Origin: Arthrobacter_J sp038199985
Lineage (GTDB): Bacteria > Actinomycetota > Actinomycetes > Actinomycetales > Micrococcaceae
Direction of reading: 5' to 3'
Assembly: GCA_038199985.1 (NCBI GenBank)
Contig: JBBPYK010000050.1
Span: 88,093 to 152,092 of the forward strand
Length of the DNA stretch: 64,000 nt
Positions 34,414-43,119 of this stretch are shown here, piece by piece (positions within the stretch are counted from its first letter, which is position 1; every line of letters begins with the position of its first letter). The notes beneath the pieces are model-generated. The model was not told where the DNA came from and searched no databases. It saw only the letters and a program-made list of their open reading frames with translations. Position numbers and translations under genes: made by a program.

Positions 34414-35241
34414 GTGCAAGTAGTGAGCATCAGCAGTCTCAAAGGCGGAGTCGGCAAGACCTCCGTGACCATGGGATTGGCGTCTGCGGCACTCGCAGCA
34501 GGCATTCCCACTCTAGTGGTGGATTTGGATCCTCACGCAGACGCGACAACGGCTCTCGGTGTGCAGGCCGGTCGCCAAGTGGATATCGGACGGCTGTTGA
34601 AGAATGCCCGCAAGGGCGATCTCTCGGCAAACGTAGCGTCCAGTGGCTGGGTTAGCAGGGCAGTGCCAGCTAAAGACGGACGCCGTCGGGTGCTGGACGT
34701 TGCAATGGGTTCGGCATACTCCGGCATCTACGATCGTCCCGACCTCGGGAAACGCGATCTACGTCGCCTGTCCATGCTCTTGGACCGCGTCTCCGGCTAC
34801 GGGCTAGTCCTCATCGATTGCCCGCCTTCGCTGAATGGGCTGACTCGAATCGCTTGGACGGCGAGCAGTAGAGTTCTCCTCGTGGCGGAACCTGGACTTT
34901 TTTCTGTCGCAGGAACGGAACGGACCATGCGAGCTATTGATTTGTTCCGCAAGGAATTTGCACCCGAATTGTCGACGGCGGGTATCGTGGCAAACAGGGT
35001 TCGTCAGGGTTCTCAGGAGCACACTTTTCGACTGGGCGAGATGAAGCAGATGTTCGGGAAGCTGCTCCTCTCCCCCACCATCCCGGAACAGGCTAACTGG
35101 CAGCAGATTCAGGGCGCGGCCCACGGAATTCATCAATGGCCGGGTGAATCGGCGCGCCAGGCCTCGGGCTATTTCGATGACCTTCTGACAAAGGTTGTCG
35201 ATTCAGGTCGTATGCGCACGCGAGCCTCCCGAAATGGGTGA
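34414..35241 (+). CDS. ParA-family ATPase
   Basis: 275-aa P-loop ATPase with the deviant Walker A ISSLKGGVGKTSVTMGLA at the extreme N-terminus, the A' motif VVDLDPHADATTAL and Walker B VLIDCPPSL. It is a soluble, small ParA/Soj-like protein. No ParB lies beside it. The GTG at 34414 starts four codons inside the longest frame and places the P-loop as in relatives. The same gene is found near the gcvP-MerR block of other Micrococcales, so a role in positioning or division rather than plasmid partition is likely, though unproven. Confidence 0.87.
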   Translation: MQVVSISSLKGGVGKTSVTMGLASAALAAGIPTLVVDLDPHADATTALGVQAGRQVDIGRLLKNARKGDLSANVASSGWVSRAVPAKDGRRRVLDVAMGSAYSGIYDRPDLGKRDLRRLSMLLDRVSGYGLVLIDCPPSLNGLTRIAWTASSRVLLVAEPGLFSVAGTERTMRAIDLFRKEFAPELSTAGIVANRVRQGSQEHTFRLGEMKQMFGKLLLSPTIPEQANWQQIQGAAHGIHQWPGESARQASGYFDDLLTKVVDSGRMRTRASRNG

Positions 35242-35262
35242 GGCAAGAATTCGTTAGACGAC

Positions 35263-35294
35263 AAAGGGCGGTCCCCATGCGGGCCGCCCTTTTA
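35263..35294. terminator. Bidirectional intrinsic terminator
   Basis: AAAGGGCGG (35263-35271) pairs with CCGCCCTTT (35284-35292), extended by CCC/GGG around a CATGC loop with one bulged T, and followed by TTTT. It lies between the convergent ParA-like and MerR genes and can end both transcripts. Confidence 0.85.
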
Positions 35295-35321
35295 GTGTGT
35301 CCGCTTTCGCTGAGAACCGAC

Positions 35322-35909
35322 TTAGCCGACCTTGCGTGCCGCGCGCCGCTTGCTGAGTTCGTCTTCGGGTGGTGCCGTCTCTTCTGCATGCTCGCTGGGA
35401 AGCTGGGCAAGGCTGCCCTCGACTTCGCGCCACACACGACCGACAGCAATGCCGAATACCCCTTGTCCACCCTGAACGAGGTCGATGACCTCGTCCGCTG
35501 AAGTGCACTCGTAGACACTCGCACCGTCACTCATCAGAGTGATCTGTGCAAGGTCTTCGACGCCGCGGTCGCGCAGATGCTCGACGGCACTTCTGATCTG
35601 TTGAAGGGATACGCCGGTATCGAGGAGTCGTTTGACGACTTTCAAGACCAAAATGTCACGGAATCCGTAGAGCCGGTGAGAGCCGGACCCTGAAGCGCCA
35701 CGTACAGCAGGCTCCACCAGGCCAGTGCGTGCCCAGTAGTCCAATTGGCGGTAGGTGATACCAGCGGCTTTGCAAGCTGTGGGGCCACGGTAGCCAGCGT
35801 CCTCGTCCAAGACAGGGAGGTCTTCTGTGAAGAGGAGGCCTTGGGTACTGGCGGAGACCGAAGTGGCCGCATCTCGTGAACGCTCGGTGGCGTCGCCCTT
35901 GGGACTCAC
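35322..35909 (-). CDS. MerR-family transcriptional regulator (Rv1830-like)
   Basis: 195-aa regulator. After a polar N-terminus of about 40 residues comes a MerR winged helix: YRGPTACKAAGITYRQLDYWARTGLVEP then HRLYGFRDILVLKVVKRLLDTGVSLQQI. A C-terminal effector-like part contains YECTSADEVIDLVQGGQGVFGIAVGRV. Neighbours match M. tuberculosis Rv1826-Rv1832, where this is Rv1830. No Cys cluster for metal sensing is present. Its own upstream region has a perfect 15-base palindrome over the -35 box. Confidence 0.9.
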   Translation of the reverse strand: MSPKGDATERSRDAATSVSASTQGLLFTEDLPVLDEDAGYRGPTACKAAGITYRQLDYWARTGLVEPAVRGASGSGSHRLYGFRDILVLKVVKRLLDTGVSLQQIRSAVEHLRDRGVEDLAQITLMSDGASVYECTSADEVIDLVQGGQGVFGIAVGRVWREVEGSLAQLPSEHAEETAPPEDELSKRRAARKVG

Positions 35910-36026
35910 GTGGTGCCTCCTTGTTGTCAGTTCCCGAACGGGAAGTCAATAGCTGAGGTACTTTCCTCACCCGCAATGGATGCGCGATAGGAAGTGCTGT
36001 CGGCGCAGTGGGAACTTTATACATTG

Positions 36027-36065
36027 ACGTTAGATCTACTCTCGTCCGAGGTCAACGACGTTGAC
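36027..36065 (-). promoter_or_regulatory. Promoter with palindrome upstream of the MerR gene
   Basis: On the minus strand TTGACC (36055-36050) and TAACGT (36032-36027) are 17 bases apart. The perfect palindrome GTCAACGACGTTGAC (36051-36065) covers the -35 box. TTGACGTT also occurs twice on the plus strand at 36024 and 36061. This fits an operator, possibly autoregulatory. The rest of 35910-36109 holds no gene. Confidence 0.5.
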
Positions 36066-36109
36066 GTTCAGTAGAGGGTGTGTCGCCGCCCCAGGCTACG
36101 CGCCACCGA

Positions 36110-36610
36110 CTAATTTTCGAAGTCTTCGGGTTCCACATCAGCCAAAAACTCCCGGAATTTCTTCAATTCGTGTTCTGCCTGTTCCGGCGTTTCCACTTCG
36201 TCCTCGTTTTCCGCGTCAGCGGAGACCTCTACCCCGGCTTCGTCCATGACGTCCTGAGCACACATGATCGGACATGGGACTCTGAGTGCAATGGCGATGG
36301 CGTCGGAGGCGCGAGCTTCGACTGTAGTGCCGTTCTCGAGGACCAGGGTTGCGTGGAAGACTGTGTCGCGAACGGCGACGACCCGTACTTCAGTCAGTTT
36401 CTGGTCGATGGCGTCCAACAGATTGACCAATAGGTCATGTGTCATGGGCCGTGGAGGTGTGATTCCCTGTTGGATGAAGGCAATGGCGCTTGCCTCGTGG
36501 GCCCCAATCCATATGGGCAGGTGTCTTTGCCCCTGTCGTTCCTTTAGGAGCACCAGGGGCTGGTTGGAGGGCAACTCGATCCGTACTCCGACTACTTCTA
36601 CTTCCAGCAC
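36110..36610 (-). CDS. Bifunctional nuclease domain protein (DUF151)
   Basis: 166-aa protein of the DUF151/BFN family (Rv1829 in M. tuberculosis). It begins MLEVEVVGVRIELPSNQPLV, then has LPIWIGAHEASAIAF and VEARASDAIAIALRV, the conserved core. An acidic coiled tail of about 30 residues is added. Plant relatives show nuclease activity, but the bacterial role is not settled. It is flanked by two MerR genes on the same strand; 15 bases separate it from ftsR. Confidence 0.92.
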   Translation of the reverse strand: MLEVEVVGVRIELPSNQPLVLLKERQGQRHLPIWIGAHEASAIAFIQQGITPPRPMTHDLLVNLLDAIDQKLTEVRVVAVRDTVFHATLVLENGTTVEARASDAIAIALRVPCPIMCAQDVMDEAGVEVSADAENEDEVETPEQAEHELKKFREFLADVEPEDFEN

Positions 36611-36625
36611 GGTTTCCTCCTTCGC

Positions 36626-37366
36626 TTATGTATCCATCCGGGAAATCTGTCCCTGGACCAGGGCGCTATGCAGCCCTAGGCATAGGTCACTGATTTCTCG
36701 TGCTGTTTCCGCAGCCTGAGCCCTTGACGATACATCCCTCCGGGAGGCCATCGGTGCGACGACCCGTTCCACGAGTCCGACTTCGCGGTCTGCTGCCGCA
36801 CGAAAGGACCGCAGATGCCGTGGTTCAATGCCGTGACTCCTCAGCTGCACGCAGGCACGGGCCACCTTCAAGGCATGCTCGTTGAACTTGCCGTTCTCCT
36901 CGACAATGAGCCCGTAGTCACACAAATCTGATACAAGGTCCGCGTGCGCCCCGGTTTCTGCCATCAGTTCCTTGAGCCCCAGTGAGCGGCTGTGCGCCTG
37001 AAGCTCTCCAACGAGGTTGTCGGTTAGTCCGCGCGGCGCAACGGTAACGCCCTCTGGCAAGGATTCGGGGCGTTCGCCTCTATCAATGGCATCCAGGTAG
37101 TCCTTGATAACCTTCAGCGGGAGGTATTGGTCGCGCTGGAGCGCAAGGATGAAACGGAGCCGCTCGATGTTTACCGCTGTGTATTTACGGTAGCCAGCTG
37201 CCGTGCGTTGCGGTGAAATCAGCCCCTTTTCTTCCAAGAACCGGATTTTAGACGCCGTGATGCGCGGAAAGTCCTCGCGGAGTTCGGTCAGGACTTCACC
37301 AATATTCCTTACGCCCCTGTTGCCGGGCCGCACGTTGGCCGATGGCGCGCTGTGAGGTAGCGGCAT
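36626..37366 (-). CDS. ftsR: MerR-family regulator, FtsR (Rv1828) type
   Basis: 246-aa regulator with an N-terminal MerR helix pattern (NIGEVLTELREDFPRITASKIRFLEEKGLI, then GYRKYTAVNIERLRFI). A C-terminal domain contains LVSDLCDYGLI and a helical stretch. It corresponds to Rv1828, and to FtsR of Corynebacterium glutamicum, reported to activate ftsZ. Gene order nuclease-ftsR-FHA-gcvH is the same as in mycobacteria. Six bases separate it from the FHA gene's stop, and no separate ribosome site is obvious, so coupling is likely. Confidence 0.9.
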   Translation of the reverse strand: MPLPHSAPSANVRPGNRGVRNIGEVLTELREDFPRITASKIRFLEEKGLISPQRTAAGYRKYTAVNIERLRFILALQRDQYLPLKVIKDYLDAIDRGERPESLPEGVTVAPRGLTDNLVGELQAHSRSLGLKELMAETGAHADLVSDLCDYGLIVEENGKFNEHALKVARACVQLRSHGIEPRHLRSFRAAADREVGLVERVVAPMASRRDVSSRAQAAETAREISDLCLGLHSALVQGQISRMDT

Positions 37367-37372
37367 GCGGTC

Positions 37373-37822
37373 TTAGTCCCTGGCCGCGTAGAATGTGAGG
37401 CGGAACTTGCCGATCTGCACCTCGTACCCGGTTTTGAGGGTGATCTTGTCCACGCGATCGTTGTTGACGTAGGTTCCGTTGAGGCTTCTGGAGTCTACGA
37501 GATCAAAGTTGTCTCCATCGCGGCGGAAGTCGACGTGGTGACGCGAAACAGTGACGTCATCGAGGAAGATATCTGCGTTGGGATGACGGCCAGCTGTCGT
37601 GATGTCTTGGTCCAGCAGGAAACGAGCACCCACGTTAGGCCCTTCGTGGGCGATCAAGAGGGCTGAGCCTGCAGGTAATGCGGAGACGGCACCCCGATCC
37701 TCGGGAGAGAGATTGGGCTCCACCAACGACGACGGTGGCTGAGGCGGCAGGCTGATGGAAGTGGTCTCCGTGGCCTTGACCGGGCTGTGTTCGTCATGCT
37801 CCGCGTTGTGTGAACCCGCCAT
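37373..37822 (-). CDS. garA: FHA-domain metabolic regulator (GarA/OdhI type)
   Basis: 149-aa forkhead-associated protein. In mycobacteria and corynebacteria this protein binds and inhibits 2-oxoglutarate dehydrogenase and related glutamate enzymes. Phosphorylation of a Thr in an N-terminal ETT motif switches that off. Here the motif is kept as ATETTSISLP at about residues 16-25. The FHA core follows with AGRHPNADIFLDDVTVSRHHV and SLNGTYVNNDRV. The ATG at 37822 has GGGAGA seven bases before it; a start 17 codons earlier lacks support. It lies between ftsR and gcvH. Confidence 0.92.
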   Translation of the reverse strand: MAGSHNAEHDEHSPVKATETTSISLPPQPPSSLVEPNLSPEDRGAVSALPAGSALLIAHEGPNVGARFLLDQDITTAGRHPNADIFLDDVTVSRHHVDFRRDGDNFDLVDSRSLNGTYVNNDRVDKITLKTGYEVQIGKFRLTFYAARD

Positions 37823-37894
37823 TAAAAATTCTCCCGTGACTACTGAATGGCTAACCGGGAACCGGCCAGCCATTCCTGTTGAAAAGCGAAACTT

Positions 37895-38281
37895 CTAGCT
37901 TACCTGCTGAGTGTAATCATCCGCACTCATCAATGCGGCCGCAGCGGCGCTGTCTTCGAGCCTTAGCTCGAACAGCCATCCGCCGCCGTAGGGGTCGCTG
38001 TTGATCAACGCCGGATCGCCGTCGAGTGCTTCATTGCGTGCTGTGACTTCTCCAGCAAGTGGCGCATAAATGTCACTGACGCTCTTGGTTGATTCGACCT
38101 CGCCGATCACATCTTGAGCCGTCACTGCTGTTCCAGCCTCTGGCATCTGCACGTAGACGACGTCTCCGAGTGCATCCTGAGCGAAGTCGGTAATCCCAAC
38201 CCTGACCACTCCGTCATCACTGGGGCTTGTGACCCATTCGTGCTCGGCAGTGTAATGCAGGTCGGCGGGAATGTTGCTCAT
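37895..38281 (-). CDS. gcvH: Glycine cleavage system H protein
   Basis: 128-aa lipoyl carrier shuttling the aminomethyl group from GcvP. It begins IPADLHYTAEHEWV, has GITDFAQDALGDVVYV and the lipoylated Lys in GEVESTKSVSDIYAP, and ends with the GGGWLFELRL region. GAGAGG lies six bases before the ATG at 38281. The longer upstream frame is not needed. First gene of the gcvH-garA-ftsR transcript. Confidence 0.96.
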   Translation of the reverse strand: MSNIPADLHYTAEHEWVTSPSDDGVVRVGITDFAQDALGDVVYVQMPEAGTAVTAQDVIGEVESTKSVSDIYAPLAGEVTARNEALDGDPALINSDPYGGGWLFELRLEDSAAAAALMSADDYTQQVS

Positions 38282-38341
38282 GTGATGCCTCTCAGTTGCT
38301 GGATTCTCGCTGATAGTGGTCTCCGTTACAGCTACCTCAAG

Positions 38342-38357
38342 AGTATAGGCATATGCC
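38342..38357 (-). promoter_or_regulatory. gcvH promoter -10 with adjoining palindrome
   Basis: TATACT (38347-38342 on the minus strand) is a near-consensus -10 about 60 bases before gcvH. The perfect palindrome GGCATATGCC (38348-38357) directly adjoins it, inside the spacer. No good -35 is visible, which suits an activator- or repressor-controlled promoter. A further 9-base inverted repeat (GTTACAGCT at 38325, AGCTGTAAC at 38395) surrounds the site. Confidence 0.45.
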
Positions 38358-38431
38358 CGGTGTTTCGAGCCGGTAAACTTAGCCGGACTCCACCAGCTGT
38401 AACCGGCCACAGCCTACGTTGATGACAACAA

Positions 38432-38463
38432 AGCCCCGACGAAACTTTCGCTTCGCCGGGGCT
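38432..38463 (-). terminator. Terminator downstream of tRNA-Pro
   Basis: AGCCCCGACGAA (38432-38443) pairs with TTCGCCGGGGCT (38452-38463) with one mismatch. On the minus strand it is followed by TTGTTGT and begins 20 bases past the tRNA 3' end. Confidence 0.8.
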
Positions 38464-38483
38464 GATTTGTCGACGTCTATCCG

Positions 38484-38557
<74 letters not shown>

Positions 38558-38651
38558 ATGTTCGGCCCGACAAATTCGGTCGAACTACCTCGAACACTCT
38601 ACAACATTTCCGGACCGCTTTTGACCAGGAATCAGGCTATGAGTGCTGAAG

Positions 38652-40193
38652 CTACCCCTTCTTGCCCCGCTTTTCACGCACCCTCATAGACACTTCGATG
38701 GGTGTTCCCTCGAAGCCGAAAGTTTCGCGGAGCCTTCGGACAATGAAGCGGCGGTATCCAGGATCCAAGAAGCCAGTGGTAAACAACACGAACCTGGGCG
38801 GGCGATTGGACGCCTGCGTCGCGAACAGGATGCGTGGTTGCTTTCCTCCGCGCAGTGGGTGCGGGTGGGCAGCAACAAGCTCACCTAGGAATGCGTTTAG
38901 TTTGCCCGTTGGGATTCGTCGATCCCAACTCTCCAACGCAGCGTCGAGAGCAGGCACAAGTCGGTCGCGGTGCCACCCTGTCTTAGCCGACAGATTGACC
39001 CGGGGAGCCCAATCCACATGCGCGAGATCCTGCTCAATTTCTCTTTCTAGGTACTTGCGCCGTTCGTCTTCCAGCAGGTCCCATTTGTTGAACGCCAGCA
39101 CGAGTGCACGCCCAGATTCGATGGCCAGCTGCAGGATACGAACGTCCTGCTCGCTCAACACCTCATCGACGGCCAACAGGACGACCGCTACCTCCGCTTT
39201 CTCCAGTGCAGACTGGGTCCGAAGCGAAGCATAGAAGTCTGCTCCCTGCTGCATATGCACGCGTCGGCGGATACCGGCTGTGTCCACGAACCGCCACGTC
39301 CTGCCACCGAGTTCGATCATCTCGTCAACCGGATCGCGGGTGGTACCTGCCGTCGCATCCACCACTACACGCTCCGAACCGGCGAGCTTGTTCAACAGCG
39401 AGGATTTGCCCACGTTTGGGCGGCCGATCAACGCAACCCGACGCGGTCCGCCCGTACGATCTAGCCCTTCGTAGGCAGAGAATTCGGGAAGGACCTTCAG
39501 AACGGCGTCGAGCATGTCCGCAGTACCTCGCCCGTGAAGGGCCGATACGGGATACGGCTCCCCAAAGCCCAGTCCCCACAGTGTGGCAGCGTCAGCTTCA
39601 ACTTGAATGTTGTCTACCTTGTTGGCAACAACGATCACGGGCTTCTTCTTGCGTCGCAGCATACGGACTACCGCTTCGTCAGTGGCCGTTGCGCCGACAG
39701 TGGCGTCCACCACCAGCAGCACGGCGTCGGCCATGTCGACGGCGATCTCTGCCTGATCCGCAACCCGCGCATGAATGCCCTTAGCATCATGCTCCCAACC
39801 ACCGGTATCCACCAGCGTGAAGTTTCGTGCGTTCCAATCTGCGGGGTAGCTGACTCGATCCCGAGTCACGCCGGGGGTGTCCTCAACTACTGCTTCACGA
39901 CGGCCCAAAATCCTGTTGACCAGCGTTGATTTGCCCACGTTGGGGCGGCCAATGATGGCCAACACAGGGTCTTGGCGCAGTTCCTGATCGTCGTCGAAAT
40001 CCTCTTCGCGACGGTCCAGCAGCGCAGTGTCTTCCTCATCCAGCTCATAGTCAGACAGACCTGCGCGGAGAGACCGAGCCCGCGTCTCCGCCTCTTCGTC
40101 GTCGAGGGTCCGCAGACGTTCAAGGACATGGTCCTCGCCCTTGGGTACGTACTCTTCGTCCCGGTCGCTGATGGGCGGCTGATTCTGGCTCAT
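38652..40193 (-). CDS. der: Ribosome-associated GTPase Der (EngA)
   Basis: 513-aa GTPase needed for 50S assembly, with two tandem G domains: GRPNVGKSTLVNRILG (near residue 82) and GRPNVGKSSLLNKLAG (near 256). Each is followed by a DTPG/DTAG switch and N-K-x-D (NKVD, NKWD). A KH-like C-terminal domain follows. An acidic N-terminal extension of about 70 residues is usual in Actinobacteria. It follows cmk, 66 bases apart. Confidence 0.97.
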   Translation of the reverse strand: MSQNQPPISDRDEEYVPKGEDHVLERLRTLDDEEAETRARSLRAGLSDYELDEEDTALLDRREEDFDDDQELRQDPVLAIIGRPNVGKSTLVNRILGRREAVVEDTPGVTRDRVSYPADWNARNFTLVDTGGWEHDAKGIHARVADQAEIAVDMADAVLLVVDATVGATATDEAVVRMLRRKKKPVIVVANKVDNIQVEADAATLWGLGFGEPYPVSALHGRGTADMLDAVLKVLPEFSAYEGLDRTGGPRRVALIGRPNVGKSSLLNKLAGSERVVVDATAGTTRDPVDEMIELGGRTWRFVDTAGIRRRVHMQQGADFYASLRTQSALEKAEVAVVLLAVDEVLSEQDVRILQLAIESGRALVLAFNKWDLLEDERRKYLEREIEQDLAHVDWAPRVNLSAKTGWHRDRLVPALDAALESWDRRIPTGKLNAFLGELVAAHPHPLRGGKQPRILFATQASNRPPRFVLFTTGFLDPGYRRFIVRRLRETFGFEGTPIEVSMRVREKRGKKG

Positions 40194-40259
40194 GATCTCG
40201 TTCCTCTTGTTGCTGATCGCCGGTTCGCTACCGGCACCATTGAAACACGGTGGGCCGCG

Positions 40260-40958
40260 CTAGTGCGCAACCTCAAAAACTGTTTTCAGTACTGCGTTGA
40301 TAGTCTGTTCGTAATCGAGCTCCGAAGAGTCGATCGTGACTACGCCATCGGCGGCCTGTTGAAAATTGACGACCGCCGAATCCAGCCGGTCTCGCTGCGT
40401 GACCTGTCGCCGGAGCTGCTCGGCATTCTGTGTTCCCTGCAGCTGTGCACCACGCCGCCGCAGCCTTGCCTCTTCGCTAGCAGTGAGCAGGATACGAACC
40501 TCCGCATCCGGTGCCACAACCGTGGTGATGTCCCTGCCTTCCGCCACGATACGGCGGTTGGAATCCATGATCTGTTGGCGTTGGCGCCGGATCAATTCAG
40601 CACGGGCACCGAGAGTTGTCGCAACTGCGCTCACGGCCGTCGAAACCAGCGGTTCTCGAATTGCCGCGGTCACATCCCGACCCTCGACCTTCACTGAATC
40701 GACGTCCGGATCGGTGCTCAACTCAATCTTCACCGATTTCGCAGCGGCTTCGACGGCCTCGCCGTCGGTCAGATCGAGACCCCGATCGAGGCAATGCCAC
40801 GTCACGGCCCGGTACATGGCGCCGGTATCAAGGTACGCCGCGCGGAACCGTCGAGCTGCCTCTCGGCTGACGCTGGACTTGCCAGAGCCGGAGGGACCGT
40901 CCACTGCGACCACCAAGGATTTTCCCTGCCGAAAGAGTGCTGGATCTGGGTTGTTCAC
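40260..40958 (-). CDS. cmk: Cytidylate kinase
   Basis: Phosphorylates CMP/dCMP. The 232-aa product has the P-loop VAVDGPSGSGKSSVSR, then YLDTGAMYRAVTW, VEGRDVTAAIR, AEGRDITTVV and a lid with RLRRRG. The GTG at 40958 overlaps the tyrA stop as GTGA and has GGAAGG seven bases before it. An ATG five codons earlier is possible. The cmk-der pair is standard. Confidence 0.95.
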   Translation of the reverse strand: MNNPDPALFRQGKSLVVAVDGPSGSGKSSVSREAARRFRAAYLDTGAMYRAVTWHCLDRGLDLTDGEAVEAAAKSVKIELSTDPDVDSVKVEGRDVTAAIREPLVSTAVSAVATTLGARAELIRRQRQQIMDSNRRIVAEGRDITTVVAPDAEVRILLTASEEARLRRRGAQLQGTQNAEQLRRQVTQRDRLDSAVVNFQQAADGVVTIDSSELDYEQTINAVLKTVFEVAH

Positions 40959-42070
40959 TGGATGACCTTCCATCCGCGGGAGGTGAGTTCGTCTACTAGC
41001 ATCTGATGCTTTCCGGGCAATACGGAGATTTCCGCCATACCGACCGGTCTACCTGGGGAATGATCAAGGCGCAGATCCTCCAGATTCACGTCGATCTCTC
41101 CGATCTCTGTCAAGAGCGCCGCAATTTGACCGGGAACGTCGTCCACGAGAACGGTAAGTTTCGCAAACGACTGCGGTGGTGCACCGTGTTTTCCAGGAAT
41201 ACGGGCCTGACCAGCGTTTCCTTCACTCATCAGCTGCGCCATATCAAGTCGTGCACCGGGAGCTGTGGGGCCGTTCAACGTTTGGATGAGCCGCCCAAGG
41301 TCAGCACGGACTCCTTCCAGAATGCCCACAAGCCGGGGAGCGTTGGCTGACAGAATTTGAACCCACAAAGCCGGATCGCTCGCTGCTATCCGAGTGACGT
41401 CCCGCAGACCGTTGCCGGCCAAAGCCAACGCGGTTCCTGACGTACTCTGCAATTGGCTGGCTACCAGCGACGACATGACCTGCGGCAGGTGACTGATCAG
41501 AGCTACTGCTTCGTCGTGCTCTTCAGCGGGCATTCGAACGGGTACACCACCAAGGTCAACAGCCAGCGCCTCGGCGGTTCGGACCGCGGCCGAGGTGCTG
41601 GCCGGCGTCGGGCAGATAACCCACGGCATGGAGATGAACAGTTCCGGCCTGGCTGCAACTGGCCCAGACTTCTCCCGCCCCGCCATCGGATGAGTCCCGA
41701 TATAGCGCCGACTACCCGCGCCGGCATCGGCTTCCACCGCCTCGCGCACCGATGTCTTGACGCTGGCGATATCGACAACGACGGCACGAGGATAGCGATT
41801 TAGTGCATCCAGAACGGTTGTCGCGGCGACGTCCGGTGGAGTTGCCACGACCACTAGCTCCGGGCTGAGATCCGGGCGCGCGGCATCAACGCTTTTACCG
41901 GCCCCGATATCTTCTGCCACCGCTTGCGTGGACGGTGAAATGTCTGACAGGAAAACTTCAACGTCCTTGGCGCGCAGACCCAGTCCAATGCTGGCGCCGA
42001 GCAAGCCCGAGCCGATGATGAGAACGGGACCGCGTAAATGCGCTCCCCCGCTAGCCGTTTCTTCCGACAC
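40955..42070 (-). CDS. tyrA: Prephenate dehydrogenase
   Basis: 371-aa enzyme of tyrosine synthesis, converting prephenate to 4-hydroxyphenylpyruvate with NAD(P). The N-terminal Rossmann motif is VLIIGSGLLGASIGLGL. The catalytic region has IGTHPMAGREKSGP and ISHLPQV. A C-terminal ACT-like domain (FAKLTVLVDDVPGQIAALLTEIGEI) probably gives feedback control. The GTG start is directly adjacent to the rluB stop. With the DAHP synthase it is the second aromatic-amino-acid gene in the window, but the two are 20 kb apart. Confidence 0.94.
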   Translation of the reverse strand: MSEETASGGAHLRGPVLIIGSGLLGASIGLGLRAKDVEVFLSDISPSTQAVAEDIGAGKSVDAARPDLSPELVVVATPPDVAATTVLDALNRYPRAVVVDIASVKTSVREAVEADAGAGSRRYIGTHPMAGREKSGPVAARPELFISMPWVICPTPASTSAAVRTAEALAVDLGGVPVRMPAEEHDEAVALISHLPQVMSSLVASQLQSTSGTALALAGNGLRDVTRIAASDPALWVQILSANAPRLVGILEGVRADLGRLIQTLNGPTAPGARLDMAQLMSEGNAGQARIPGKHGAPPQSFAKLTVLVDDVPGQIAALLTEIGEIDVNLEDLRLDHSPGRPVGMAEISVLPGKHQMLVDELTSRGWKVIQ

Positions 42071-43099
42071 TCACATTCCTACTGATGCAAGTAGATGTCC
42101 GACTTCCTGACGCCCAAGTGCGCGGATGGTGCCCTGCCGCTGATCTCCGAGAGCGATCGGGCCGACCTTGACTCGGACCAAACGCTCGACAGGAAACCCG
42201 ACGGCGTCGAAGAGACGGCGGACAACACGATTTTTTCCGGAGTGAAGGATCACCTCGACGAGGATATGGCCCGGTGTGGAGTCAACCAGGCGGAAGGAAT
42301 CCACGGAAGCCCTGCCGTCTTCGAGTTCCACGCCTTCCTTCATCTTCGCGCCGATACCGTGGGGCATCGGGCCACGAACCTGGACTAGGTACGTCTTCGG
42401 AACTTCATAAGAAGGGTGGGTGAGTCTGTTCGTGAGTTCACCATCGTTGGTCAGCAGCAGCAGACCTTCAGTGGCCACGTCCAAACGGCCTACGTGAAAG
42501 AGGCGTTCGGTTCCTTTGCGCAGGAAGTTACTGATGCATTTGCGTCCATCGGGGTCCTCCATAGTGGAGACCACACCTTGCGGTTTGTTGAAGACGTAAT
42601 ACATCATTTCTTCGTCCAACTGCAGCCGGATGCCGTCAACGTGAATTGCTGCCTCGTCAGGTTTGACCCGCACACCTAGTTCAGTGACAACTGCACCATT
42701 GACTTCTACGCGGCCCTCTTCGATCATCTCCTCGCAGACGCGCCGGGAGGCCACACCTGCTTGCGCCATGACCTTCTGCAGACGAATGCCGTCGGGGTGA
42801 TGTTCGGCAGGCTGGGGATTCGAGGTACCGCTCTTGCGCGGAGCGGACTTTACCGGCCCCAGGTTCTGCCCGAAACGTTCGCTGCCGAAGGCCTTGGCCG
42901 CTGCAGATTTGCGTGCCTGCCCAGGTTTGCCACCGTTGCTTGACTTACCACCGTGACTCGGCTTACCACTTTTGCTGCCGCTGCCGGTGCGAGGCTTCCC
43001 CGCGCTGTCCGGTGTCGGACGGCCTCCGCGTTTGCCTCCCTGCCCGCCTTTGCCGGACGGCTGATTGCGGCCGGAGCCGGATCTGGGTGCAGGTGTCAT
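42071..43099 (-). CDS. rluB: 23S rRNA pseudouridine synthase (RluB type)
   Basis: 342 aa. A low-complexity Gly/Lys/Ser-rich N-terminus of about 95 residues is probably disordered and RNA-binding. An S4 domain follows (IRLQKVMAQAGVASRRVCEEMI), then the RsuA/RluB catalytic domain. The catalytic Asp is in HVGRLDVATEGLLLLTNDGEL, with KTYLVQVRG and GKNRVVRRLFDAVG downstream. It sits between scpB and tyrA as in other Actinobacteria. RluB rather than RsuA is inferred from context. Confidence 0.93.
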   Translation of the reverse strand: MTPAPRSGSGRNQPSGKGGQGGKRGGRPTPDSAGKPRTGSGSKSGKPSHGGKSSNGGKPGQARKSAAAKAFGSERFGQNLGPVKSAPRKSGTSNPQPAEHHPDGIRLQKVMAQAGVASRRVCEEMIEEGRVEVNGAVVTELGVRVKPDEAAIHVDGIRLQLDEEMMYYVFNKPQGVVSTMEDPDGRKCISNFLRKGTERLFHVGRLDVATEGLLLLTNDGELTNRLTHPSYEVPKTYLVQVRGPMPHGIGAKMKEGVELEDGRASVDSFRLVDSTPGHILVEVILHSGKNRVVRRLFDAVGFPVERLVRVKVGPIALGDQRQGTIRALGRQEVGHLLASVGM

Positions 43100-43119
43100 G
43101 ATTGTCCTCTTTGTTGCGT

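Noticed and set aside
38282..38431. Possible glycine riboswitch before gcvH
   Set aside because: I looked for the conserved paired-aptamer core on the minus strand and did not find it; the region fits a protein-controlled promoter better.
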